From Comamonas sp009360615 (lineage in GTDB: Bacteria > Pseudomonadota > Gammaproteobacteria > Burkholderiales > Burkholderiaceae_C), in assembly GCF_035784015.1 (NCBI RefSeq), contig NZ_JALKOW010000003.1: a stretch of 64,000 nt of DNA, one strand, 5' to 3'. The notes beneath the pieces are model-generated. The model was given only the letters and a program-made list of their open reading frames with translations, made no database searches and had not been told where the DNA came from. Within the stretch, counting starts at the first letter, position 1; each line of letters opens with the position of its first letter. The position numbers and the translations under genes are program-made. This document shows, piece by piece, positions 52,214 to 61,379 of the stretch.

Positions 52214-53956
52214 TTACAGGCCCAGGCGGCTCTTGAGGTGACCCAGCACCTCATTCGTCGCCAGCTTTGTCGCTTCTGTGTCACGGCGCTGCTGGTACTC
52301 GACCACGCCTTCCTTCAGGCCACGGTCGCCCAGCACCACGCGGTGGGGCACGCCGATCAGCTCCCAGTCGGCCAGCATGGCACCGGGGCGCTCGTCGCGG
52401 TCGTCCAGGATCACGTCCACACCCAGGGCGAGCAGCTCCCCGTAGAGCTTCTCGGCCTCGGTCTTCACAGCCTCGCTGCGACCCATGCCGATGGGACAGA
52501 TCACCACGGTGAACGGTGCAATTGCATCGGGCCAGATCATGCCGCGCTCGTCATGGTTCTGCTCCACGGCAGCGGCGGGCAGACGCGTCACGCCAATGCC
52601 GTAGCAGCCCATCTCGAAGTGCTGGGGCTTGCCGTTGTCGCCGAGGAAAGTGGCGTCCATGGCCTTGGAGTACTTGGTGCCCAGGTAGAACACATGACCG
52701 ATTTCAATGCCGCGCTCGATCGCCAGTTCGCCCGCACCGTCGGGCGATGGGTCGCCAGCCACCACATTGCGCAGATCCGCCACCACCGCAGGCTCGGGCA
52801 GGTCGCGGCCGAAGTTCACACCGGTGATGTGGAAGTCTTCCTCGTTCGCACCGCAGACCCAGTCGGCCATCACGGCCACATCGCGGTCCACCACGATGTT
52901 CACGGGCTTCTTCAGACCGATGGGGCCCAGATAGCCGGGCTTGGCACCGAAGTGCTCCTCGATCTCGCCCACGGTCGCGAAACGGAAGCCAGCCAGGCCT
53001 TCGACCTTGCCGACCTTTATCTCGTTCATCTCGTGGTCGCCGCGCAGCAGCAGCAGCCACACCTGCGTCTTGACGATCAGCCCCTTGTCGTCGAGCTCGT
53101 CCGTTGCCAGCACCAGCGACTTCACGGTCTGCGCCAGTGCAAGGCCCAGTTGCTCGGCCACGGCTTCGCAGGTGCTGTTGCCGGGCGTGGCGACTTTTTG
53201 CAGGGCCTGGGAGGGTGCAGGGCGGACCTGGGTGGGCGCCAGGCTCTCGGCCTTCTCGATATTGGCAGCGTAGTCGCTGTTCGGGCAGTACACGATGGCG
53301 TCCTCGCCCGTGGAAGCGATGACCTGGAACTCTTCGCTCAGGTCGCCGCCGATGGCGCCGGAATCGGCACGCACGGCGCGGTACTGCAGACCGAAGCGGT
53401 CAAAGATGCGCTTATAGGCCTCGCGCATGGTCTGGTAGCTGATCTGGGCCGCGTCGCGATCCTTGTCGAAGGAATAGGCGTCCTTCATGATGAACTCGCG
53501 CCCCCGCATCAGGCCGAAGCGGGGACGGCGCTCGTCGCGGAACTTGGTCTGGATCTGGTAGAGGTTCTTGGGCAGCTGCTTGTAGCTCTTGAACTCCTGG
53601 CGAGCGATATCGGTCACCACTTCCTCGGAAGTGGGCTGGATCACGAAGTCCCGGCCATGGCGATCCTGGATGCGCAGCAGCTCGGGACCCATCTTCTCGA
53701 AACGGCCGGTCTCCTGCCACAGCTCGGCAGGCTGCACCACGGGCATGGTCACCTCGATGGCGCCGGCACGGTTCATTTCCTCGCGCACGATGGCCTCGAC
53801 CTTGCGGATCACCCGCAGGCCCATGGGCATGTAGTTGTAAATGCCAGCACCCAGCTTTTTGATCATGCCAGCCCGCATCATGAGCTTGTGGCTGACCACT
53901 TCGGCGTCGGCCGGAGCTTCTTTCAGGGTGGAGATGAGAAATTGGGAGGCTTTCAT
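52214..53956 (-). CDS. proS: Prolyl-tRNA synthetase
   Basis: A 580-residue bacterial-type ProRS. Class II motifs: the KLGAGIYNYMPMGLRV motif 1 region, the motif 2 region FRDERRPRFGLMRGREFIMKDAYSF, and the motif 3-like GCYGIGVTR. The YbaK-like INS editing domain (about 225-390; ESLAPTQVRPAPS) lies between motifs 2 and 3, as in bacterial ProRS, and would hydrolyse Ala-tRNA-Pro. The C-terminal anticodon domain contains VVICPIGMGRSEAVK. It is divergent from rppH. Confidence 0.95.
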   Translation of the reverse strand: MKASQFLISTLKEAPADAEVVSHKLMMRAGMIKKLGAGIYNYMPMGLRVIRKVEAIVREEMNRAGAIEVTMPVVQPAELWQETGRFEKMGPELLRIQDRHGRDFVIQPTSEEVVTDIARQEFKSYKQLPKNLYQIQTKFRDERRPRFGLMRGREFIMKDAYSFDKDRDAAQISYQTMREAYKRIFDRFGLQYRAVRADSGAIGGDLSEEFQVIASTGEDAIVYCPNSDYAANIEKAESLAPTQVRPAPSQALQKVATPGNSTCEAVAEQLGLALAQTVKSLVLATDELDDKGLIVKTQVWLLLLRGDHEMNEIKVGKVEGLAGFRFATVGEIEEHFGAKPGYLGPIGLKKPVNIVVDRDVAVMADWVCGANEEDFHITGVNFGRDLPEPAVVADLRNVVAGDPSPDGAGELAIERGIEIGHVFYLGTKYSKAMDATFLGDNGKPQHFEMGCYGIGVTRLPAAAVEQNHDERGMIWPDAIAPFTVVICPIGMGRSEAVKTEAEKLYGELLALGVDVILDDRDERPGAMLADWELIGVPHRVVLGDRGLKEGVVEYQQRRDTEATKLATNEVLGHLKSRLGL

Positions 53957-54050
53957 GGAACTGGCAATTCAGTGGAAATAGGCATGGCCCGCTTGTCGAT
54001 CACAAGGGGCCATGCATAATGAACACAATTCAAAAATTTGGGGTTTGATT

Positions 54051-54752
54051 ATGCTTGACCGGGACGGATTTCGCCCGAACGTCGGCATCATCCTGCTCAA
54101 CCAAAGAAACCAGGTGTTCTGGGGAAAACGCATTCGCACCCACAGCTGGCAGTTTCCGCAAGGTGGCATTGACCGGGGTGAGACACCCGAGCAGGCCATG
54201 TTCCGCGAACTGCACGAGGAAGTGGGTCTGAAGCCCAATCACGTTCGCGTGGTTGCCCGCACCAGGGACTGGTTGCGCTACGAGGTGCCAGACAGGTACA
54301 TCCGCCGCGACGCGCGCGGGCATTACAAAGGCCAGAAGCAGATATGGTTTTTGCTTCAACTGGTCGGGCATGACTGGGACTTGAACCTGCGTGCCACCGA
54401 CCACCCTGAGTTCGATGCCTGGCGTTGGAATGACTACTGGGTTCCCCTGGATGTGGTGGTCGAATTCAAACGCGGCGTCTATGAAATGGCGCTGACCGAG
54501 CTGGCGCGTTTTCTGCCGCGCGGCGAACAGCAGCGCAACCGCTATCTGCGCAGCGGCATGCGCCCGCGCGAGCAGGAGGCCGGCCAGACCTCGGGTCCGG
54601 CCCATCTGGCACCGTCCCATCAGGTCATGTACCCCGCCCGCACCGGCAGCTTTCGCATCAACCCCGGCATAGAGCTGCCGCCCGGTGCCAGCTTTGACCC
54701 GGACCCACAGACCGGCATCGACAATCCGCCCGACCACAAGCCTCTGCAATGA
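54051..54752 (+). CDS. rppH: RNA pyrophosphohydrolase
   Basis: A 233-residue Nudix enzyme that removes pyrophosphate from the 5' end of mRNAs, starting decay. The Nudix box is GGIDRGETPEQAMFRELHEEVGL, and the N-terminal RPNVGIILLN and WQFPQGG are typical of RppH. A 60-residue Pro-rich C-terminal extension exceeds E. coli RppH. The ATG at 54051 is used; an earlier in-frame ATG at 54012 is less likely. It is divergent from proS. Confidence 0.93.
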   Translation: MLDRDGFRPNVGIILLNQRNQVFWGKRIRTHSWQFPQGGIDRGETPEQAMFRELHEEVGLKPNHVRVVARTRDWLRYEVPDRYIRRDARGHYKGQKQIWFLLQLVGHDWDLNLRATDHPEFDAWRWNDYWVPLDVVVEFKRGVYEMALTELARFLPRGEQQRNRYLRSGMRPREQEAGQTSGPAHLAPSHQVMYPARTGSFRINPGIELPPGASFDPDPQTGIDNPPDHKPLQ

Positions 54753-54754
54753 AC

Positions 54755-54788
54755 AAAGCCGTAATGCCTTGCAGCATTACGGCTTTTT
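54755..54788. terminator. Bidirectional terminator between rppH and proB
   Basis: AAAGCCGTAATGC (54755-54767), loop CTTGCA, GCATTACGGCTTT (54774-54786), then T. It serves the convergent rppH and proB. Confidence 0.9.
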
Positions 54789-54804
54789 TGAGGACGGCCG
54801 GTGC

Positions 54805-55944
54805 TCAGTGTCCGGCCACCACCATATTGTCGCGGTGCATCATTTCGGGACCGGCCGAGTAGCCCAGCAGCGACTCGATCTCCGAAGAGCTCTTGCGGCA
54901 CAGCAGTCGCGCTTCGGCGCTGGCATAGCTGGCCAGGCCTCTGGCAATCTCGGCTCCGTCCTCATCGCGCACGGCAATCACTTCGCCGCGCGAGAAATCG
55001 CCCTCCACGGCGATCATGCCGATGGGCAGCAGACTCTTGCCTTCATCACGCAGCTTGGACACGGCCCCCGCATCCACGGTCACCGAGCCGCGCAACTGCA
55101 GATGATCGGCAATCCATTGCTTGCGCGCCTGCATCTTGTGTGTGTTGGCCAGTAGCAAGGTGCCGATGGACTCGCCACGCGTCAGACGCAGCAGCACGTC
55201 TTTCTCGCGCCCCCAGGCAATCACGGTGGAGGCACCGGAACCCGCGGCACGCTTGGCCGCAAGGATCTTGGTGATCATGCCGCCGGTCCCGATGGACAGG
55301 CCCGCTCCGCCGGCCATGGCTTCGAGTTCGGGGTTGCCGGCTTGGGCCACATCGATGAACCGGGCGTCGGGGTTCTTGCGCGGATCGGCGCTGTACAGAC
55401 CACGCTGATCGGTCAGGATGACCAATGCATCGGCCTCGACCAGATTCGCCACCAGCGCGCCCAGGGTGTCGTTGTCGCCGAAGCGGATCTCGTCGACCAC
55501 CACCGTGTCGTTCTCGTTGATGACGGGCACCACGCCCAGTTGCAGCAGCGTCAGCAGCGTGGTGCGCGCGTTCAGATAACGCTCGCGGTCGGCCAGATCC
55601 GCATGGGTCAGCAGCACCTGCGCGCTGGGCACGCCTTCGCCGCGCAGCTTGGTCTCGTACATCTGGGCCAGCCCCATCTGACCGACGGCTGCCGCTGCCT
55701 GCAGCTCATGCACCTCGGTCGGGCGCGTGGACCACCCCAGACGCTTCATGCCTTCGGCAATGGCACCGCTGGAGACCATGATGACTTCGCGCTTGACGCC
55801 GTCTTCGCCATTCACCAGTGCCGCCAGCTGGCGGCTCCACTCTTCAATGGCGGCCTCATCCAGGCCACGACCTTCATTCGTAACCAGGCTGGAGCCGACT
55901 TTGACGACGATGCGATGGGCATCACGCAGCACATTGGAAGACAT
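54805..55944 (-). CDS. proB: Glutamate 5-kinase
   Basis: A 379-residue enzyme that phosphorylates glutamate, the first step of proline synthesis. The amino-acid-kinase domain (about 1-260) includes VVKVGSSLV, VSSGAIAEG, VINENDTV, FGDNDTLGALVANL and GTGGMITKILAA; a PUA domain (about 285-370; TVDAGAVSKLRDEGKSLLPIGM, GLASY) follows. It is downstream of obgE on the same strand, as in many Betaproteobacteria. Confidence 0.95.
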   Translation of the reverse strand: MSSNVLRDAHRIVVKVGSSLVTNEGRGLDEAAIEEWSRQLAALVNGEDGVKREVIMVSSGAIAEGMKRLGWSTRPTEVHELQAAAAVGQMGLAQMYETKLRGEGVPSAQVLLTHADLADRERYLNARTTLLTLLQLGVVPVINENDTVVVDEIRFGDNDTLGALVANLVEADALVILTDQRGLYSADPRKNPDARFIDVAQAGNPELEAMAGGAGLSIGTGGMITKILAAKRAAGSGASTVIAWGREKDVLLRLTRGESIGTLLLANTHKMQARKQWIADHLQLRGSVTVDAGAVSKLRDEGKSLLPIGMIAVEGDFSRGEVIAVRDEDGAEIARGLASYASAEARLLCRKSSSEIESLLGYSAGPEMMHRDNMVVAGH

Positions 55945-56010
55945 GAGAATTTACAGTTTTTTAAGCGTCTAACGCTTATGAATAAAGCGAAATAAGCTAT
56001 TAAATTCAAA

Positions 56011-56035
56011 GCAAAACAGCGCACCAAGTGCGCTG
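56011..56035 (-). terminator. Terminator after obgE
   Basis: CAGCGCAC (56017-56024), loop CAA, GTGCGCTG (56028-56035) with AAAA at 56013-56016 giving a short U-run on the minus strand. Confidence 0.7.
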
Positions 56036-56054
56036 CCGGGTCATACCCTCTAGC

Positions 56055-57170
56055 TTATTCCGGATCGAAAGAGGCAAAACGCGGATCGGTCATATCCAGA
56101 CCGGAATTTTCGCCTCCCGCAAAACGAGGGTCGACTTCCTTGGGGGCTTGCTCGGCCAGTTGCTGATTGTGAACATGCTCGAAGATCTTGCGGATCAGCG
56201 GCTCGCAGCCTTCTCGGGTCAGCGCCGAGATCTCGAAGACCGGGCCCTTCCACTTGAAGCGCTTGACGAAGTCCTTGACCTTGGCAGCACGCTCTTCCTC
56301 GGGCACCATGTCCAGCTTATTGAGCACCAGCCAGCGCGGCTTGTTGTAGAGCTCGGCGTCGTACTTCTTGAGCTCGGCCACGATGGCCTTGGCCTGCTCG
56401 ACCGGGTCCACGCCCTCGTCGAACGGCGCAATGTCCACGATATGCAGCAACAGGCGTGTGCGCTGCAGATGGCGCAGGAACTGGTGACCCAGGCCCGCAC
56501 CTTCGGAAGCGCCCTCGATCAGACCCGGGATATCGGCCACCACGAAGCTCTGCTCGGCGGCCACGCGCACCACTCCCAGATTGGGATGCAAGGTGGTGAA
56601 GGGATAGTCGGCAATCTTGGGACGGGCGTTGGAGACAGCCGTGATGAAGGTCGACTTGCCGGCATTGGGCATGCCCAGCAGACCCACATCGGCCAGCACC
56701 TTGAGCTCCAGCTTCAGGCTGCGGCGCTCGCCGGGATAGCCGGGAGTCTTCTGGCGCGGCGCACGGTTGATGGCGCTCTTGAAGCGCAGATTGCCGAAAC
56801 CGCCGTCACCGCCCTTGGCGATGGTGATGACCTGGCCGGGCTCCAGCAGCTCGAACAGCACTTCGCCGGTATCTGCATCGCTGATGATCGTGCCCACGGG
56901 CATGTGCAGCGTGATGTCGTCGCCGGCAGCACCGAACATGTCGGACCCCATGCCGTGCTGGCCGCGCTTGGCCTCGTGGCGGCGCGAATAGCGATAGTCC
57001 ACCAGTGTGTTCAGGTTCACATCGGCCACGGCATACACATGGCCGCCACGGCCGCCGTCGCCACCGTCGGGACCGCCGAATTCCTTGTATTTCTCGTGCC
57101 TGAAAGACACGCAACCATTGCCGCCGTCACCGGCTGCAATGTCGATAAAAGCTTCGTCAACGAACTTCAT
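56055..57170 (-). CDS. obgE: Obg-family GTPase
   Basis: A 371-residue GTPase linked to 50S assembly and stress responses. The N-terminal glycine-rich Obg fold (about 1-158; AGDGGNGCVSFRHEKY, GGDGGRGGH) is followed by the G domain with G1 GMPNAGKST (166-174), G3 DIPGLIEGA and G4 NKLD. A shorter, acidic tail replaces the longer C-terminus found in some homologues. The rplU-rpmA-obgE order is conserved. Confidence 0.96.
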   Translation of the reverse strand: MKFVDEAFIDIAAGDGGNGCVSFRHEKYKEFGGPDGGDGGRGGHVYAVADVNLNTLVDYRYSRRHEAKRGQHGMGSDMFGAAGDDITLHMPVGTIISDADTGEVLFELLEPGQVITIAKGGDGGFGNLRFKSAINRAPRQKTPGYPGERRSLKLELKVLADVGLLGMPNAGKSTFITAVSNARPKIADYPFTTLHPNLGVVRVAAEQSFVVADIPGLIEGASEGAGLGHQFLRHLQRTRLLLHIVDIAPFDEGVDPVEQAKAIVAELKKYDAELYNKPRWLVLNKLDMVPEEERAAKVKDFVKRFKWKGPVFEISALTREGCEPLIRKIFEHVHNQQLAEQAPKEVDPRFAGGENSGLDMTDPRFASFDPE

Positions 57171-57280
57171 GAGGCATCCAGTCTACAAAATCAGTGCGCA
57201 CCAGAAGCTCCGTGCCACACTCGAGTGCTCTATTACCATGCCCCATCTGCCAGAAATCTGCTGCCTGGAGCCTTTTCAAA

Positions 57281-57312
57281 CAACAAAGCCCCGACAAGTC
57301 GGGGCTTTGTTG
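57281..57312 (-). terminator. Partial terminator between rpmA and obgE
   Basis: CAACAAAGCCCCGAC (57281-57295) pairs with GTCGGGGCTTTGTTG (57298-57312), a 15-base near-perfect palindrome with a very short loop. It likely attenuates read-through from rplU-rpmA into obgE. Confidence 0.78.
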
Positions 57313-57326
57313 GAGTCACAGACGAC

Positions 57327-57584
57327 TTATGCAGCCGTGATGTTGACTGTTTGCTTGGACAGAGCGCCCTTCACACCGAACGACACGTGGCCGTCAACCA
57401 GTGCAAACAGGGTGTGATCCTTGCCCACGCCCACGTTCTCACCGGGGTGGAACTTGGTGCCACGCTGACGCACGATGATGGAGCCGGCTGTCACCAGCTC
57501 GCCACCAAAGGCCTTCACGCCCAGCATTTTTGGCTTGGAATCACGTCCGTTACGCGTAGAGCCGCCGCCTTTTTTCTGTGCCAT
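57327..57584 (-). CDS. rpmA: 50S ribosomal protein L27
   Basis: An 85-residue L27 that reaches toward the peptidyl-transferase centre. The N-terminus MAQKKGGGSTRNGRDSKPKMLGVKAFGG is canonical, without the N-terminal extension cleaved in Firmicutes. It follows rplU by 16 bases. Confidence 0.97.
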   Translation of the reverse strand: MAQKKGGGSTRNGRDSKPKMLGVKAFGGELVTAGSIIVRQRGTKFHPGENVGVGKDHTLFALVDGHVSFGVKGALSKQTVNITAA

Positions 57585-57600
57585 GACTTAGCTCCTAAAA

Positions 57601-57912
57601 TTAAGCAGCGATTGCCACGATTTGCAGTTCGGTGAACTGCTGACGATGGCCTTGGCGCTTTTGATAGTGCTTACGACGGCGCATCTTGAAGATGTGCACC
57701 TTGTCGTGCTTGCCGTGGGCAACCACAGTTGCCTTTACAGATGCACCGGACACCAGGGGGGCACCAACCTTGATTTCAGCGCCGTTGCCGACGGCCAAAA
57801 CTTGGTCGATCACGATTTCCTGGCCTACGTCCGCAGCAATCTGTTCTACCTTGATCTTTTCGCCAGCTGCAACGCGATACTGCTTGCCGCCGGTTTTTAT
57901 GACTGCGTACAT
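57601..57912 (-). CDS. rplU: 50S ribosomal protein L21
   Basis: A 103-residue L21. MYAVIKTGGKQYRV at the start and HIFKMRRRKHYQKRQGHRQQFTE near the end are diagnostic. It is the first gene of rplU-rpmA and has a TGCTAGAAT extended -10 about 54 bases upstream. Confidence 0.97.
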   Translation of the reverse strand: MYAVIKTGGKQYRVAAGEKIKVEQIAADVGQEIVIDQVLAVGNGAEIKVGAPLVSGASVKATVVAHGKHDKVHIFKMRRRKHYQKRQGHRQQFTELQIVAIAA

Positions 57913-57965
57913 TGAAAACCTCTAAAGTCTGAGAGTTCCATGAAATGATTTCCACGGAGCCGGCA

Positions 57966-57974
57966 ATTCTAGCA
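57966..57974 (-). promoter_or_regulatory. Extended -10 promoter of rplU-rpmA
   Basis: TGCTAGAAT on the minus strand, a TG-N-TAGAAT extended -10, 54 bases before the rplU ATG. The predicted leader is about 47 bases. Confidence 0.5.
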
Positions 57975-58346
57975 CGCATGCATTTTTTCTGCTGCCATTC
58001 CCCTGAAACCGGTTCTGTCTCTCGGCACGCCGCGATCCTGGCAAGGTGCAAGGAGAGGCTTGGCACCACTGGGCCGCAAGAGCAGCGAGGATTGCATCGG
58101 TGACGGCAGCGCCGCAGACCGCCCGCGATCGGAAGCCATCCCCGGCTCCGGCATTGGAGCGCAATCGTGCGATCCCTGCGTGCTGCCGCAGCGTCTGCAG
58201 CTCGCGCCCCGGCACACGCGAAGAGCCATCGCGACTCGCCCATGCCCGCGCGATTGCAACACGATCGCGCAGAGGCCGAGGACCTGTCGCCGGCATTCAC
58301 TTGAACGGGCTCTGAGGACACCACAAAAATCCCGGTGGCATCTTCC

Positions 58347-58352
58347 TATAAT
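58347..58352 (+). promoter_or_regulatory. -10 element of ispB
   Basis: A consensus TATAAT, 28 bases before the TTG at 58380. The transcript would start near 58359, after the GTG at 58335, which supports the TTG as the true start. Confidence 0.55.
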
Positions 58353-58379
58353 CGTGAGTCCACTTGGCGGTTCATCACC

Positions 58380-59360
58380 TTGACTACAGAAATTTCCACA
58401 TCCAATCCGCTTGCCTTGATCGCAGATGACATGCGCGAAGTGGATATCGTCATTGCTCAGCGACTGACAACCAGCGTCCCCCTGATCGCACAGATCTCCC
58501 AATACATCATTGCCGCCGGCGGCAAACGCCTGCGCCCGGCACTGCTGCTGCTGATCGCCGGCGCCCTGGGCCATCAAGGCAGGGACAAATACATTCTGGC
58601 CGCCGTGGTGGAGCTCATTCACACCGCGACCCTGCTGCACGACGACGTGGTGGACGAATCGACGCTGCGCCGCGGCAGAGCCACCGCCAACGAAACCTTC
58701 GGCAACCCCGCCAGCGTTCTGGTCGGGGATTTTCTGCACACCCGCTCTTTCCAGATGATGGTCGAAGTGGGCAGCATGCGCGTGCTCCAGATCCTGTCGG
58801 ATGCCACCAACGTGATCGCGGAAGGCGAAGTCCAGCAGCTCATCAACACCCATGACGCATCGCTGGATGAAACCGGCTATCTGCATGTCATCCGCTCCAA
58901 GACCGCCCAGCTCTTCGAGGCCAGCGCACAGCTGGCGGCCGTGCTGGCAGGCGCCAGCCCCCAGGTGGAGCAGGCCTGCGCCGCCTATGGGCAGGCCCTC
59001 GGAACGGCTTTCCAGATCATCGACGATGTGCTGGACTACACCGGCAACACCCAGGAAATGGGCAAGAACCTGGGCGATGACCTGCGCGAGGGCAAATGCA
59101 CCCTGCCCCTGATCGCCGCCATGCAGCGCGGCAGCGCAGAGCAGGCCGCGATTGTCCGCAATGCCATTGAGCAGGGCTCCACCGATCAGCTTGACGCCGT
59201 GGTGGAGATCGTGCGCAGCACCGGTGCACTGGATGTCGCCAGGGCCGCCGCTCATGCAGAGGCCCAGCGCGCCATCGATGCCTTGGCATCGCTGCCAAGC
59301 AATGCATACACTGCAAGTTTGCTACAATTGGCTTCTCAGCTTTTGGAGCGCCGCACCTGA
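58380..59360 (+). CDS. ispB: Polyprenyl (octaprenyl) diphosphate synthase
   Basis: A 326-residue trans-prenyltransferase making the ubiquinone side chain. It has the first Asp-rich motif HDDVVDE (88-92), second motif DDVLD (215-219) and the GGKRLRP allylic-substrate motif. The TTG at 58380 (TTEISTSN) is chosen over an upstream in-frame GTG at 58335 because the consensus -10 at 58347 puts the transcript start between them, and GGCGG lies 9 bases before the TTG. Adjacent to tRNA-Pro and pil genes. It feeds the ubi pathway encoded elsewhere in the window. Confidence 0.94.
   Translation: MTTEISTSNPLALIADDMREVDIVIAQRLTTSVPLIAQISQYIIAAGGKRLRPALLLLIAGALGHQGRDKYILAAVVELIHTATLLHDDVVDESTLRRGRATANETFGNPASVLVGDFLHTRSFQMMVEVGSMRVLQILSDATNVIAEGEVQQLINTHDASLDETGYLHVIRSKTAQLFEASAQLAAVLAGASPQVEQACAAYGQALGTAFQIIDDVLDYTGNTQEMGKNLGDDLREGKCTLPLIAAMQRGSAEQAAIVRNAIEQGSTDQLDAVVEIVRSTGALDVARAAAHAEAQRAIDALASLPSNAYTASLLQLASQLLERRT
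59320..59328 (+). promoter_or_regulatory. Extended -10 promoter candidate for tRNA-Pro
   Basis: TGCTACAAT inside the ispB 3' end, 71 bases before the tRNA. The same nine bases precede tRNA-Gln at 3189-3197. Confidence 0.4.
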
Positions 59361-59399
59361 ATCGCCTGGTGCACTTCGGTGCTCGACAAACAAAGCTTT

Positions 59400-59476
59400 C
59401 GGGGTGTAGCTTAGCCTGGTAGAGCGCTACGTTCGGGACGTAGAGGCCGGAGGTTCGAATCCTCTCACCCCGACCA
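59400..59476 (+). tRNA. tRNA-Pro (anticodon CGG)
   Basis: A 77-base cloverleaf with encoded CCA at its 3' end. Acceptor CGGGGTG/CACCCCG, anticodon stem CTACG/CGTAG around loop TTCGGGA, anticodon CGG at 59434-59436. T-arm GGTTCGAATCC. The tRNA lies between ispB and pilB. Confidence 0.97.
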
Positions 59477-59612
59477 GTCTTTTTTTGTCGCCGTTTCTTG
59501 CGCCAGGTTCAATGCCGCCGTCCTGCAGGACCGGGCAGGCCTGGCGGCATACCGGCGGAGACAACAAGAATGGTAGGATAGGACTCTTCCTACTCCACCC
59601 AGACTTGGATAC

Positions 59613-61355
59613 ATGGCCGCTGCCGATACTCTGCAAAAGAACACTCCTGCGCCCATCGCCATCCCTGGTTTAGGCCGAGCCCTGATTTCCGCAGGGAAGG
59701 TCTCGCAGCAAGCAGCCGAGAACGCAGCCAAGAAAGCCGCCACGGGAAAAACGCCGTTCATCACCGAGCTCAGCCAGTCTGGCGAAATCAGCGCGCTGGA
59801 AATTGCCGAAACCATTTCCACGATGTTCAGCACACCGCTGCTGGATCTCAATGCCATCGACGCCCAGCAACTGCCGCGCGAGCTGCTGGATCCCAAGATC
59901 AGCAACGCCTACCGGGTGCTGGCGCTCAGCAAACGCGGCAATCGGCTCACCGTCGCCACGGCAGACCCCACACAGCAGGAAGCGGCCGAGCAGATCAAGT
60001 TCACGACACAGCTGCTGGTGGACTGGGTGGTCGTCGAGGCCGACAAGCTGCAAAAACTCGTTGACCAGACCAGCAAGAGCGTCAGCGAATCCCTGGACAC
60101 CTACGCGAGCTCCGGCGACTTTGACTTTGACGACGTCAAGATCGAAGATGCTCCCGAGGAAAAGGACAATGCCGTCGGTGCCGAGGTCGAGGATGCGCCG
60201 GTCGTCAAGTTCCTGCACAAGATGCTGCTGGACGCCTTCAACATGCGGGCATCCGACTTGCACTTCGAACCCTACGAGCACAATTACCGGGTGCGCTTTC
60301 GCATCGACGGGGAGCTGCGCGAGATCGCCTCCCCTCCGATCGCCATCAAGGACAAGCTCGCTTCCCGCATCAAGGTGATCTCGCGCCTGGACATTTCGGA
60401 GAAGCGCGTTCCGCAAGACGGCCGCATGAAGCTCAAGGTCGGACCCGACCGCGTCATCGACTTCCGCGTCAGCACCTTGCCCACGCTGTTCGGCGAAAAG
60501 ATCGTGATCCGTATCCTGGATCCGAGCTCGGCCAAGATGGGCATCGACGCCCTGGGCTACGAGCCCGAGGAAAAAGAGCGCCTGCTCAAGGCCATCAACC
60601 GCCCCTACGGCATGATTCTGGTCACCGGCCCCACGGGCTCGGGCAAGACCGTGTCGCTCTACACCTGCCTGAACCTGCTCAACCAGCCTGGCGTGAACAT
60701 TGCCACTGCCGAGGACCCCTCCGAAATCAACATGCCTGGCGTCAACCAGGTCAATGTGAACGAGAAGGCCGGCCTGACCTTTGCCGCTGCGCTCAAATCC
60801 TTTCTGCGCCAGGATCCGGACATCATCATGGTCGGCGAAATCCGCGACCTGGAAACCGCCGACATCTCGATCAAGGCCGCCCAGACCGGTCACCTGGTAC
60901 TGTCCACCCTGCACACCAATGATGCGCCGACCACGCTGACGCGCATGCGCAACATGGGCATCGCCCCTTTCAATATTGCCTCCAGCGTGATTCTGATCAC
61001 CGCCCAGCGTCTGGCGCGACGCCTGTGCGCACAGTGCAAGGAGCCTGCCGACATACCGCGCGAGGCCCTGATCGAGGCCGGCTACGATGAGGACGAACTC
61101 GACGGCAGCTGGGTCAGCTACAAACCTGTCGGCTGCCCTGCCTGCAACAACGGCTACAAGGGACGCGTCGGTATCTATCAGGTGATGCCCATCAGCGAGG
61201 AGATTCAGCGCATCATCCTGCGTGACGGCAGCGCGCTGGAGATTGCTGAACAGGCCAGGGCCGAAGGAGTACGCTCTCTGCGTGGCTCGGGCCTGCACAA
61301 AGTCAAGCTGGGTCTGACCTCACTCGAAGAAGTGCTGGCGGTCACCAACGAGTAA
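59613..61355 (+). CDS. pilB: Type IV pilus assembly ATPase PilB
   Basis: A 580-residue extension ATPase for type IV pili. An N-terminal GspE_N/MshEN region (about 25-160) precedes the T2SSE ATPase domain. Walker A is GPTGSGKT (339-346), the Asp box and Walker B region include ATAEDPSEI and DIIMVGEIRDLETA, and the His box contains HLVLSTLHTND. A tetracysteine zinc site (RRLCAQCK and CPACNNGYKGR) is in the C-terminal part. The pilBCD order is classic. It is the first gene of the cluster. Confidence 0.96.
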   Translation: MAAADTLQKNTPAPIAIPGLGRALISAGKVSQQAAENAAKKAATGKTPFITELSQSGEISALEIAETISTMFSTPLLDLNAIDAQQLPRELLDPKISNAYRVLALSKRGNRLTVATADPTQQEAAEQIKFTTQLLVDWVVVEADKLQKLVDQTSKSVSESLDTYASSGDFDFDDVKIEDAPEEKDNAVGAEVEDAPVVKFLHKMLLDAFNMRASDLHFEPYEHNYRVRFRIDGELREIASPPIAIKDKLASRIKVISRLDISEKRVPQDGRMKLKVGPDRVIDFRVSTLPTLFGEKIVIRILDPSSAKMGIDALGYEPEEKERLLKAINRPYGMILVTGPTGSGKTVSLYTCLNLLNQPGVNIATAEDPSEINMPGVNQVNVNEKAGLTFAAALKSFLRQDPDIIMVGEIRDLETADISIKAAQTGHLVLSTLHTNDAPTTLTRMRNMGIAPFNIASSVILITAQRLARRLCAQCKEPADIPREALIEAGYDEDELDGSWVSYKPVGCPACNNGYKGRVGIYQVMPISEEIQRIILRDGSALEIAEQARAEGVRSLRGSGLHKVKLGLTSLEEVLAVTNE

Positions 61356-61379
61356 AAACAGAATCAGTGAGGGAACGCC

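Larger units (their letters stand above)
57913..58379. other. Divergent rplU/ispB intergenic region
   Basis: About 470 bases. It holds a minus-strand rplU promoter (57966-57974) and a plus-strand -10 for ispB (58347-58352). The central part (about 58030-58300) has several GCGATCG-like words and open frames on both strands, but none has protein-like features or a good start site. No gene is called. Confidence 0.55.

Noticed and set aside
57913..58334. Possible genes between rplU and ispB
   Set aside because: The open frames lack ribosome sites, start codons in sensible places and any protein-like pattern.
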